Shown here: positions 53,761-60,682 of the stretch, in pieces | Position numbering within the stretch: the first letter of the stretch is position 1 | Layout of the letters: every line of letters starts with the position of its first letter | Origin: JAWWPG01 sp963820035 | Lineage (GTDB): Bacteria; Actinomycetota; Actinomycetes; Propionibacteriales; Nocardioidaceae | Direction of reading: 5' to 3' | DNA: 64,000 nucleotides | NCBI GenBank assembly: GCA_963820035.1 | Contig: CAWFYK010000001.1 | Span: forward strand, 372,001 to 436,000 | The notes under the pieces: model-generated | Seen by the model: only the letters and a program-made list of their open reading frames with translations | What the model was told of the DNA's origin: nothing | The model's database searches: none | Program-made: the position numbers and the translations under genes

Positions 53761-54191
53761 TTCGCCGGGGGTTCGTCGGTCGCGCCGCCAGTGGCGAGCT
53801 GTTCCAGCAGCGCGGAGAGCTTTCCCTGCACCTCGATCACCCGCCGAGACGTGTCCAGCTCGGCTTCCAGCTTGGCGACCTGTGCCCTGAGGCGGGCGTT
53901 CTCCCGATCGACCGGGTCGGCCGGCGGACGGCCCCTGGTCTTGGCCAACGCCTCCATGGCGCCCTTGTCGCGCTGCTTGCGCCACTCACTGAGCAGCGAC
54001 GAGTACAGACCTTCCCGCCGCATCAACGCGCCCCGGCCGTCGCGGTCGGCCGCGTCGTACTCTGCCAGGATCTGCGCCTTGTACTTCGCCGTATACGTCC
54101 TGCGCCTGGCCCGCTCCGGGACCTGCGGGTCGGGAACCTCCTCCACCCGCACAGCATCCCCCAGCCGGGGCGCGGGCATCGTGACAGTCAT
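53757..54191 (-). CDS. IS3-family transposase orfA (HTH protein)
   Basis: 144 aa from ATG 54191. HTH_Tnp_1-type region RRRTYTAKYKAQILAEYDAA and LMRREGLYSSLLSEWRKQRD, then a leucine-zipper-like helix (DRENARLRAQVAKLEAELDT) that pairs OrfA with OrfAB. Complete, with a stop overlapping orfB. Confidence 0.88.
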   Translation of the reverse strand: MTVTMPAPRLGDAVRVEEVPDPQVPERARRRTYTAKYKAQILAEYDAADRDGRGALMRREGLYSSLLSEWRKQRDKGAMEALAKTRGRPPADPVDRENARLRAQVAKLEAELDTSRRVIEVQGKLSALLEQLATGGATDEPPAK

Positions 54192-54476
54192 CGAACCTCT
54201 CTCCAGATCTCACCCTCATCGCTCGGTATTTCCTACCAGACAAGGTGTCTCACCAGAGGTTGACAGAGAGGGACGCCATGGGTTGGGCATTGCTCGATCC
54301 AGGTCGATCGTCAACGGACCGATCGGATCGCTCAGACATCAGCTCGAGAGATCCGTGGCGGGGCTTCAAATCACGGGAGTTCGGTCGAGAGACTTCGGGG
54401 TGAGGCGAGGCATAAAGCGGGCTCGTCCAACGGAGGAGGTTTGGGTTCGAAGCTCTTGCCCTTGCTACGGTCGCCC

Positions 54477-54530
54477 ACAGGCGGATCGTCGCCCACCACA
54501 GGCGGATCGTCGCCCACCACAGGCGGATCG
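54477..54530 (+). repeat. 21-bp tandem repeat, 2.6 units
   Basis: Unit ACAGGCGGATCG-TCGCCCACC at 54477-54497 and 54498-54518, with a partial third to 54530. On the minus strand it would encode a repeating DDPPVVG peptide, so it may be the tail of a lost gene. The region 54266-54723 otherwise contains no gene I recognise. Confidence 0.7.
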
Positions 54531-54723
54531 GAGTTCGCTCCGCGGGTCAGCGTATGACTGGAACCAGTGCGCCCCGGCACAGCCGGAGCCCCCTTGGTCC
54601 ATCTCAGTTCGAGCTCTACTCCTCTATGTCGTAGGTCAGTTCGGACTGGCTTGCCGCAGCCTGGGTACGCCCGCTGAGCTCTCTGCTGGCCCCGTGAACC
54701 TCGGAGCGGACCTCTTCAATGGC

Positions 54724-54943
54724 GCGCTTTGGGCGCACTTTGAATCGCAGTGGGTCGCAAAGGGGGACCGAGGCCATGAGCGTCTCAAGCGGCAAAGCCG
54801 CAGGTCAGCGGCTAGATTCCTCTTATGAACGCAGTTGTCGGCACAGGATCGCGCTCACGCTCAGCATCATGGGCGTCTTCCCGATGACTTCCCATGTGGA
54901 GTGCGTTGCGCACCTTGTGAAGAGCGACTCTGGCCTGCGGTGA
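54724..54943 (+). repeat. Methyltransferase-3'-end repeat, copy 3 (att-like)
   Basis: Same architecture as copy 2: GCGCTTTGGGCGC then ACTTTGAATCGC, GCCGCAGGTCAGCGGCTAG, ATGAACGCAGTTGTCGGC, and a terminal frame for FPMTSHVECVAHLVKSDS with a stop at 54941-54943. Its core TCCCATGTGGAGTGCGT is identical to the intact methyltransferase gene (24065-24081), unlike copies 2 and 4. This copy therefore looks like the displaced native gene end. A further CACTTTGG/CGCTTTGG pair follows at 54990-55009. Confidence 0.75.
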
Positions 54944-55027
54944 TGTGATCGGGCTCGTGAGCACGAGCCTCGAGAACGGGTCGTCAGGCTCACTTTGGAC
55001 TCGCTTTGGCAATCCCGAGCAGTCTTT

Positions 55028-55057
55028 CACAATCCTTGAAACTCTTCTAGGATTGTG
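55028..55057. promoter_or_regulatory. Operator CACAATCCT-N12-AGGATTGTG with leaderless promoter
   Basis: Perfect 9-bp arms, the right one ending three bases before ATG 55061. TAGGAT (55048-55053) is a plausible -10 box placed so that transcription would start at or next to the ATG, and no ribosome binding site is present, so a leaderless mRNA is likely. The site overlaps the promoter, as expected if the HTH protein represses its own operon. Confidence 0.6.
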
Positions 55058-55060
55058 CGC

Positions 55061-55780
55061 ATGGGAGCAGTCAGCGTCGCACAGGCCGCGGAGCGGCTGG
55101 GCGTCAGCGTGCCCCGGATCCACCAGCGCATCGCGGACGGTTCGCTGTCCGCTGAGCGGATCGGCTCCCAGTGGGCGGTCGATGAGCGCTCACTCTTGCG
55201 TATCCAGGAGCGCAGCAAGGCGGGCCGTCCGTATTCGGTCCGCTCTGCCTGGGCGGTCATCGCGGCGTCCGAGGACGGCCGCGACCGGGTGGGCGTCAGC
55301 GGGCCTGCGGTGTCGGCGCGGGCGCGGATGCAGTTGAAGCGTTTGCTTGAGCCGGCCGCGGAGCCCGTCGCCGATGAGGAAGTCGTCAGGCAACTTGTGG
55401 TGTCGCTCCGGTCGGTGTTGCGCAACAGGGCCGGACGGCGCCTGCTGCGTGCAGCGCCGGCCGACCTTGCCGATCTCAGGGCTGACGAGCGTTGGGCAAT
55501 GATCGTGGACCTGGGTTCGAGTGGCATCGCCTCGCCCGACGTGGAGGGCTATCTCGCCGAGTCGCTCGTGGATGGAGTCATCAAGGACTACCTCTTGGTC
55601 GAGGCCGATCGTGATGCGAACGTCGTGCTCCACGTCGTCTCCGACGGGCAGTACCCCTACCCGGACTCACGGCTCCGGCTCGCCGCCGATCTCGCCGAGC
55701 ACCGCGGGCCGCGCGAGGAGGCGCGGGCTGCGGAACTGCTGCACGAGCTCGCACTGGAGTGGAAGGCAGGCGAGCGATGA
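55061..55780 (+). CDS. HTH (excisionase/MerR-like) protein, putative antitoxin/autorepressor
   Basis: 239 aa from ATG 55061. An N-terminal HTH_17-type domain (SVAQAAERLGVSVPRIHQRI, ADGSLSAERIGSQWAVDERS, residues about 4-48) is followed by a helical body I do not recognise, with RNRAGRRLLRAAPADLADLR and a C-terminal YPYPDSRLRLAADLAEHRGP. First gene of a three-gene unit: its stop overlaps the next start by ATGA. Pairing of an HTH protein with an AbiEii-like nucleotidyltransferase is the layout of type IV (AbiE-like) toxin-antitoxin systems, so an antitoxin and autorepressor role is inferred. Confidence 0.7.
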   Translation: MGAVSVAQAAERLGVSVPRIHQRIADGSLSAERIGSQWAVDERSLLRIQERSKAGRPYSVRSAWAVIAASEDGRDRVGVSGPAVSARARMQLKRLLEPAAEPVADEEVVRQLVVSLRSVLRNRAGRRLLRAAPADLADLRADERWAMIVDLGSSGIASPDVEGYLAESLVDGVIKDYLLVEADRDANVVLHVVSDGQYPYPDSRLRLAADLAEHRGPREEARAAELLHELALEWKAGER

Positions 55781-56508
55781 TCGTCCTGCCGCCCATGCCG
55801 CCCATGCCGCCCGAGCAGACCGCATCGTGGATCGGGCTCCTCGACCTCCACGAACGGCTCGCCGAGGGCTGGACGCTGATCGGCGGCCAGCTCGTCCACT
55901 TGCACTGCGCTGAGCGGGGGCAGTTCCCGGTGCGACCGACGAACGACGCCGACACAGTTATCGACGTACGGGCCGACCCAACGATGCTCGCCACCTTTAC
56001 CGAGACGCTGACCGACCTCGGGTTCAGATCAGCAGGCATCTCGGCGGAGGGTCTCCAACATCGCTGGGTTCGTGGCGACGCCTCGATCGACGTACTCCTG
56101 CCGGACGGGATAGGAGAGCGCGCGAGCGGGCGTTCGGGTGTCACCGGCAGCCCGACACTGCCGACGGCAGGTGGGACTCAAGCGCTGCAGCGCAGCGAGA
56201 CCGTCCGGGTGTCGGTCGCGGGTCGCGAAGGATCCGTACGCCGGCCCAACCTCGTCGGCGCACTGGTCGGTAAGGCGGCAGCGCTCAGCAACGCGGGCGA
56301 CCCTGGCCTCGGTCGGCACCGGCGCGACTTCGTGATCCTCGCAAGGCTGCTCACAGCCCGCGACTTCCGGAGCGAAGTGCTCACGAAGAAGGACCGGCAG
56401 CGGTTGCGGGCGATGGTTGCCGCGGCCAAGAAGGACCGCGCGCTGCTGCTCGAGGTGCCCGATGCGGAGAACTCCCTCGATCGTCTCGCTACGGCGGGGG
56501 AGTTGTAG
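55777..56508 (+). CDS. AbiEii/AbiGii-like nucleotidyltransferase (putative toxin)
   Basis: 243 aa from ATG 55777 (GTG 55759 is possible). Nucleotidyltransferase-fold signature: LIGGQLVHLHCAERG (Gly-Gly at 36-37) and VRPTNDADTVIDVRAD (TxDxD, Asp57 and Asp59). Later IDVLLPD and LVGKAAALSNAGDPGLGRHR fit the AbiEii family, in which the Lys and helical tail complete the active site. Known relatives are nucleotide-adding toxins that act on RNA. Cotranscribed with the HTH gene and, two bases later, with the nuclease gene. The N-terminus has a Pro-Met repeat (PPMPPMPPE). Confidence 0.75.
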   Translation: MIVLPPMPPMPPEQTASWIGLLDLHERLAEGWTLIGGQLVHLHCAERGQFPVRPTNDADTVIDVRADPTMLATFTETLTDLGFRSAGISAEGLQHRWVRGDASIDVLLPDGIGERASGRSGVTGSPTLPTAGGTQALQRSETVRVSVAGREGSVRRPNLVGALVGKAAALSNAGDPGLGRHRRDFVILARLLTARDFRSEVLTKKDRQRLRAMVAAAKKDRALLLEVPDAENSLDRLATAGEL

Positions 56509-56510
56509 CC

Positions 56511-57485
56511 ATGCCGGAGGACTTCGTCATCGCGCGCAACACCGAACCCGGATCGACGCTCCCGTACCTGCTCCGGGTCCCGCTCGGGGACGGGATCATC
56601 CTCAAGGCTAAGGACACGTGGCCGCGCACCGGCAAGGTCTACTGCCACCGGGTCGAGGAGTGGCCGGTCGACGCCGAGATCGTCGAGCGGGTGGCGGTGC
56701 GGTCCTGCGTACGACGGGGCGCGGCGATCGACCTCGTGCTCGATCGCGGGAGGGAGAACCGCTCCCAGATCATCGTCACCAATGCCCGCGGGCGGCAGAT
56801 GATCTTCTGGCAGACCTCGCGCACGTCCAAGCAAGCGCGCCCCGCGGTTTCTCTTCCGGGCGCCCGCGCCAGTGGAGTCGCGGACCTGGAGATCGCGGTC
56901 GACATCCGCGAGCGGTACCCGTTCACCTTCGCCGACCGGCAGGCGACGACCCGCCGCGAGCCGCTCAAGGCCGGTGACTACGGACTCCTCGTCGACGGGC
57001 TGTTGCAGGCCACGGTGGAGCGCAAGTCGCTGGCCGATCTCGTCACGTCGTTGACGACCGGCAAGCTCAAATTCCAGCTCACCGAGTTGGCCGCAATCCC
57101 GCGTGCTGCGGTCGTCGTCGAAGAGGGCTACTCGCGGGTCTTCAAGCTCGACCACGTCCGGCCCACCGTCGTGGCCGATGGCATCGCCGAATGCCAGATC
57201 CGGTTCCCGAAAGTGCCGATCGTCTTCTGCGAGACCCGCAAGCTCGCCCAGGAGTGGACCTACCGCTTCCTCGCTGCTGCGCGCGTAGGACTGGCCGAGG
57301 AGATGGTCGGCGCCAACGCCGTACGAGCCCTCGAAGCGGCACCGCCGCTCGGGCCCGCACCGCCGACCCCGGCGGACGTACGTCGCTGGGCGTCCGCGCA
57401 CGACATTGTCGTCTCCGACCGCGGCCGGATCCCCGTGGCGGTGATGGATCAGTACCTCGAAGCACGCGCTCGCGGCGAGACCTGA
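56511..57485 (+). CDS. XPF/ERCC4-type nuclease fused to an Lsr2 DNA-binding domain
   Basis: 324 aa from ATG 56511, two bases after the previous stop. The N-terminal 120 residues are of unknown type. ERCC4 nuclease core at about 128-245: Asp131 in AVDIRERYPF, LKAGDY at 152-157 and the catalytic ERKxxxD at 170-176 (VERKSLADLV), so the active site is complete. The C-terminal domain, 287-320, is the Lsr2 DNA-binding module (VRRWASAHDIVVSDRGRIPV) that in Lsr2 recognises AT-rich DNA. Likely a structure-specific or AT-targeted DNA nuclease. Its placement in the toxin-antitoxin-like unit suggests a role in defence or element maintenance (inference). Confidence 0.8.
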   Translation: MPEDFVIARNTEPGSTLPYLLRVPLGDGIILKAKDTWPRTGKVYCHRVEEWPVDAEIVERVAVRSCVRRGAAIDLVLDRGRENRSQIIVTNARGRQMIFWQTSRTSKQARPAVSLPGARASGVADLEIAVDIRERYPFTFADRQATTRREPLKAGDYGLLVDGLLQATVERKSLADLVTSLTTGKLKFQLTELAAIPRAAVVVEEGYSRVFKLDHVRPTVVADGIAECQIRFPKVPIVFCETRKLAQEWTYRFLAAARVGLAEEMVGANAVRALEAAPPLGPAPPTPADVRRWASAHDIVVSDRGRIPVAVMDQYLEARARGET

Positions 57486-57530
57486 AGATGCAGTTGTTGG
57501 CGACCGTCGGTGCCCGCTGACACGAGGGCT

Positions 57531-57747
57531 CGGAATGGGCTCGCTTTGATTCGCAAGCGCCCTCAGTGGCGTGCTGACGACCTCAGACCTCCGGCGGCAT
57601 CGCTGCAGGTCAGAGGGCAGTTTCGCCCGTGGGTGCAGCCAGTCGCAAAGGATCGCACTCACGCTCGGGCCCATCGACGTGTTCCCGATGACGCACCACG
57701 TCGAATGCGTCGCGCTGCTGGAGAAAACCGGCTCTGACCTGCGGTGA
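57531..57747 (+). repeat. Methyltransferase-3'-end repeat, copy 4 (att-like)
   Basis: Third displaced copy: TGGGCTCGCTTTGATTCGC, GCTGCAGGTCAGAGGGCAG, AAAGGATCGCACTCACGCTC, then the block for FPMTHHVECVALLEKTGSD with a stop at 57745-57747. The last 70 bases are essentially identical to copy 2. The upstream part is more diverged and the reading frame there is broken. A motif GGGCGCACTTTGGGCGCACC follows at 57791-57810, as after copy 3. Confidence 0.75.
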
Positions 57748-57927
57748 CGCGAGTCGCGATGCGCGCGCTGACGTCTAGGGATCCGCCTTAGGGCGCACTT
57801 TGGGCGCACCTTGCGCGCAGAGCATCCGATTCTGCGCTTGCGGAGCTTGCGGTTGATGTGGTGGCGCTCGGTTTGCCAGGCGCTCGCAGCGGCACGACGC
57901 TGCCACGGTGCAGACGACCGATGGTGC

Positions 57928-58440
57928 TCAGCCGTCCTCGGGCTCGCCGACCTGCTCAGCCATGTTCTTGACGAAGCGTCGTTCGCGTCGTCCTGACGTC
58001 GCATGAATGCGGACCTCGTCCGTTTCGAGCCACCCATGTCGCCGATACACATTCCGTGCCCGCACGTTGTCGTCGTAGACCCAGAGGTCCACCTCTGTCC
58101 GCGCCAGTTCGACTGCGTAGTCGGTCACGTCGCGCAGCAACCGGCCCGCAACGCCAGCGCCCCAAGCGACGGGGTCGACGCCGAGGTAGAGGATCTCCAA
58201 GCCGTCGTCCCTCGGAACCACGACGGCGAAACCGGACGCCTTGGTGCCAGCGGATGTGAGGTGGAGCGTAGAGCCGGGAGCACGCAACCCCCGCTCGATG
58301 ATCGGCAATGCCGACTCCACCGAAGCAGGCTCGGGCTTGCCGTCGCGCTGGGCCGTAGAAGCTGCCCAGATCCGCGCCGCCTCCCACTGGCTGACCGAGC
58401 CCTTGTCCCTGGCTACTGCAACGTTGCTGATGTGCACCAC
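57928..58440 (-). CDS. GNAT-family N-acetyltransferase
   Basis: 170 aa from ATG 58440. The acetyl-CoA-binding segment is LYLGVDPVAWGAGVAGRLLR (pattern R/AxxGxG/A). The following ARTEVDLWVYDDNVRARNVY and RRHGWLETDE are the family's strand-helix end. It would acetylate an amine of unknown identity. It stands alone just outside the last methyltransferase-3'-end repeat. Confidence 0.82.
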   Translation of the reverse strand: MVHISNVAVARDKGSVSQWEAARIWAASTAQRDGKPEPASVESALPIIERGLRAPGSTLHLTSAGTKASGFAVVVPRDDGLEILYLGVDPVAWGAGVAGRLLRDVTDYAVELARTEVDLWVYDDNVRARNVYRRHGWLETDEVRIHATSGRRERRFVKNMAEQVGEPEDG

Positions 58441-58573
58441 GACGATGATGATCGCCAGCGGTCGTGCCTAAGGCAAGACGAATTCGGCCCGGGCGGCGAC
58501 TGGACCCAGAATCACACGGCTTCCGCTCTGCAGCGCGCTCACAGTCGTGCCCTACCCGGAGACTCAGCGACAC

Positions 58574-58611
58574 TTCGCCACGATGGCGGCGGTGGTCATC
58601 ACCGTGGCGAA
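58574..58611. promoter_or_regulatory. Inverted repeat TTCGCCACG-N20-CGTGGCGAA
   Basis: Perfect 9-bp arms about 125-160 bases upstream of the SMP-30 gene, in the 290-bp gap after the GNAT gene. Could be an operator pair or a cruciform; no T-run. Confidence 0.35.
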
Positions 58612-58699
58612 CTCACCATCAAGATTGGTGCACGTGGCTCGCGTGAGGGCGTCGGCCGTCAGGGATGAGTTCTCGCCGCCCTGGCGGTATGTACATGAG

Positions 58700-58720
58700 G
58701 GTCCGGCAGCGTGCCGGACC
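58700..58720. promoter_or_regulatory. Palindrome GGTCCGGCA-GCG-TGCCGGACC before SMP-30 gene
   Basis: Perfect 9-bp arms with a 3-bp centre, directly abutting the ribosome binding site GAGAGGAG of the lactonase gene (ATG 58734). It would form a very stable hairpin in the leader mRNA and is also of the right size for a repressor dimer. Confidence 0.55.
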
Positions 58721-58733
58721 GAGAGGAGTCATC

Positions 58734-59552
58734 ATGAAGGAGCCGACACTGCTGGTGGACGGCCTGGGGATCCCCGAGTCGCCCCGCTGGCACGACGGGC
58801 GGTTGTGGTTCTGCAACTGGACCACGGGCCAGATCGTCGCCTCCAACTCCCTCGATCCTGGCGGCGTGGTCGAGGTCGTCGCCACCATCGCGACGACCGT
58901 GCCGTACTCGATCGACTGGCTTCTCGACGGCACACTGCTCGTCGTGTCGGGGCAGGAGGCGAAGCTCCTCGCCATCGATCCGGCCGGCTCCGTCTCGACG
59001 TACGCCGACCTGCGCGAGCACGGCGAGGTGTTCAACGAGATCGTCGTCGACGCCTCCGGCAACGCGTACGTCAACGGAGCCGACATCGTCCTGGTCGGAC
59101 CGGACCGGTCGAGCGAGATCGTCGCGCGCGGGCTGCGGTTTGGCAACGGCATGGCCATCACACCCGACGGCTCGACGCTGATCGTCGCCGAGTCCCACGG
59201 CAGGTGCCTCACCGGATTCACGATCGGCACCGAAGGGCGGCTCTCCGATCGCCGGGTGTGGGCGGACCTCGACGGCGACAACCCCGATGGGATCTGCATT
59301 GATGCTGACGGCGCCGTCTGGTATGCCAGCGTTCCCGGCCGGCGATGCGTCTGCGTACGGGAAGGCGGCGAGGTCCTCGACAGTGTCCAGATCGACCGCG
59401 GTGCGTTCGCCTGCATGCTCGGGGGCGACGACGGCCGCTCACTGTTCATCGCCGCCGCGGAATGGCGAGGCATGGACGGCATCGGCGATGGCGCGCGGAC
59501 GGGGCAGATCCTCGTCGGTCAGGTCGACGCGCCTCACGCGGGAAGGCCCTGA
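58734..59552 (+). CDS. SMP-30/gluconolactonase-family protein
   Basis: 272 aa from ATG 58734. Six-bladed propeller pattern: LGIPESPRWHDGRLWFCNWT with the metal-ligand Glu, VFNEIVVDASGNAYVNG, FGNGMAITPDGSTLIVAESH and GDNPDGICIDADGAVWYAS, which together supply the Glu, Asn and Asp ligands of a calcium- or zinc-dependent lactonase. Probably hydrolyses a sugar lactone; no sugar genes adjoin it. Confidence 0.85.
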   Translation: MKEPTLLVDGLGIPESPRWHDGRLWFCNWTTGQIVASNSLDPGGVVEVVATIATTVPYSIDWLLDGTLLVVSGQEAKLLAIDPAGSVSTYADLREHGEVFNEIVVDASGNAYVNGADIVLVGPDRSSEIVARGLRFGNGMAITPDGSTLIVAESHGRCLTGFTIGTEGRLSDRRVWADLDGDNPDGICIDADGAVWYASVPGRRCVCVREGGEVLDSVQIDRGAFACMLGGDDGRSLFIAAAEWRGMDGIGDGARTGQILVGQVDAPHAGRP

Positions 59553-59555
59553 ACG

Positions 59556-60151
59556 ATGGGCCGCCTCTCACTGCAGATGCACACATCCATCGATGGGTGC
59601 CGTGAGCAGCTCGGTCCCGGGCTCGCGCTGGCAGCTGTGGGACTGGGGACCCTCCCGGCCCTGGAGCGGCGACCTACGCGCCCCCATCAACCAGACCTTC
59701 GATGAGGCGGGCGGCTTCGTGTCTGCCGACCCATGCTCGAGGAGGGCTACCTTGACCGCTGGGCACGGACAGCCGCCCCTCGTCAGGGCGACCCGGACTG
59801 GCCCTTCGCTGCCAGGGTCGGTGAGCTTTCCGGTTCATGTCGCCTCTTTCGGCTCGGGTGCTCTAGCGACGTCGCCCCGCGTGCGGCTCATCCCTGGCCC
59901 GCTCGGCTATCGATCCCCGACGTGCTCGGCGAGCTGGACGGTCCATGCTGTGCTTCGGCGGCGCGGGCCTCGGCTGGTCGTTGATCGAGGCGGACCTCGT
60001 CGACGAGCTCCAGCTCTACGTCAACCCCGGCTTCGCCGGCGGCGGACAGCGGATCTTCTCGGCGCAGCTGGTCGACCGCAGGCTCGCACCGCTGGAGGCG
60101 GCCGCTGTCGAGTGCGGGATCGTCGTCACGCGAGGGGCACGCGAGCGATGA
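59556..60151 (+). pseudogene. RibD/dihydrofolate-reductase-like protein, several frameshifts
   Basis: ATG 59556 starts MGRLSLQMHTSIDG, the family N-terminus. The next frame gives VPGSRWQLWDWGP and DLRAPINQTFDEAGGFV, then another gives MLEEGYLDRWARTAAP, and the last frame gives MLCFGGAGLGWSLIEADLVD and ELQLYVNPGFAGGGQRIFSA, ending at 60151. At least three frame changes and a missing middle segment are needed to align it with a roughly 190-aa RibD_C protein. Decayed gene. Confidence 0.65.
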
Positions 60152-60219
60152 GTACAGCGTCCGGCGTTGGTATGTACTCCCGAGGTTCGACCCGAGCCGC
60201 CGACCAGAAGGAGACCGGA

Positions 60220-60660
60220 ATGACTGACACCCTGGACACCCCTGAGACCGCCACCACCAGCCGTGAGGAGGACAGCGCCGCGATCGCGAAGATGCTCACC
60301 GAGATGTACACCGCGTGGGCGCGCGGCGACGCCGACGGATTCGTGAGCCGCTACCGCGAGGACGCGACCGCGATCCTGCCCGGCTCCCTGCGCAACGGAC
60401 GTGCGATGGTCCGCGACTCGATGGCGGCCTCGTTCGCCGGGCCGTTGAAGGGCAGCAGCACCGTCGACGAGCAGATCAGCCTGCGCTTCGTCGGAGACGA
60501 CGCCGCGATCATGGTCGCCCGCTCGGGCATCCTGTTTGCGGGCGAGACGGAGGTCCCCGCGGAGCGCTTCGTCCTCGCCACCTGGGTGTTCGAGCGTCAC
60601 GACGGTCGGTGGATGGTGGCCGCATACCACAACTGCGCCGCCGTGGCCGGCGCGCACTGA
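60220..60660 (+). CDS. SnoaL/SgcJ-EcaC-like NTF2-fold protein
   Basis: 146 aa from ATG 60220, with AAGGAG upstream. NTF2-fold pattern: IAKMLTEMYTAWARGDADGF, RYREDATAILPGSLRNGRAM, ATWVFERHDGRWMVAAYHN. This subgroup (SgcJ/EcaC) is common in actinobacteria, often next to sigma factors. It is 22 bases upstream of an ECF sigma gene whose own C-terminus has the same fold, so the two are probably cotranscribed and may respond to the same ligand. Confidence 0.8.
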   Translation: MTDTLDTPETATTSREEDSAAIAKMLTEMYTAWARGDADGFVSRYREDATAILPGSLRNGRAMVRDSMAASFAGPLKGSSTVDEQISLRFVGDDAAIMVARSGILFAGETEVPAERFVLATWVFERHDGRWMVAAYHNCAAVAGAH

Positions 60661-60682
60661 AGCCCTGACCGAAGGAGACGGT

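Larger units (their letters stand above)
52654..54265 (-). mobile_element. IS3-family insertion sequence, 1612 bp
   Basis: Ends are TGTCAACC (52654) and GGTTGACA (to 54265), the TG...CA ends typical of IS3 elements. The inverted repeats extend imperfectly (TGTCAACCT, then GAGACAC with 3-4 mismatched bases between). Two overlapping genes, orfA and orfB, lie on the minus strand. I see no matching 3- or 4-bp target duplication in the flanks, which suggests recombination after insertion. Confidence 0.85.

Noticed and set aside
52783..54828. Plus-strand frame of 681 codons across the IS3 element
   Set aside because: Antisense to orfA and orfB, no recognisable domain, and it crosses the IS end into unrelated sequence.
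24114..57747. Integrase or excisionase gene for the proposed integrative elements
   Set aside because: Both strands searched by eye for tyrosine- or serine-recombinase motifs; only IS701 and IS3 transposases found. The HTH protein at 55061 resembles excisionases in its first 45 residues but is far longer and sits with a nucleotidyltransferase.
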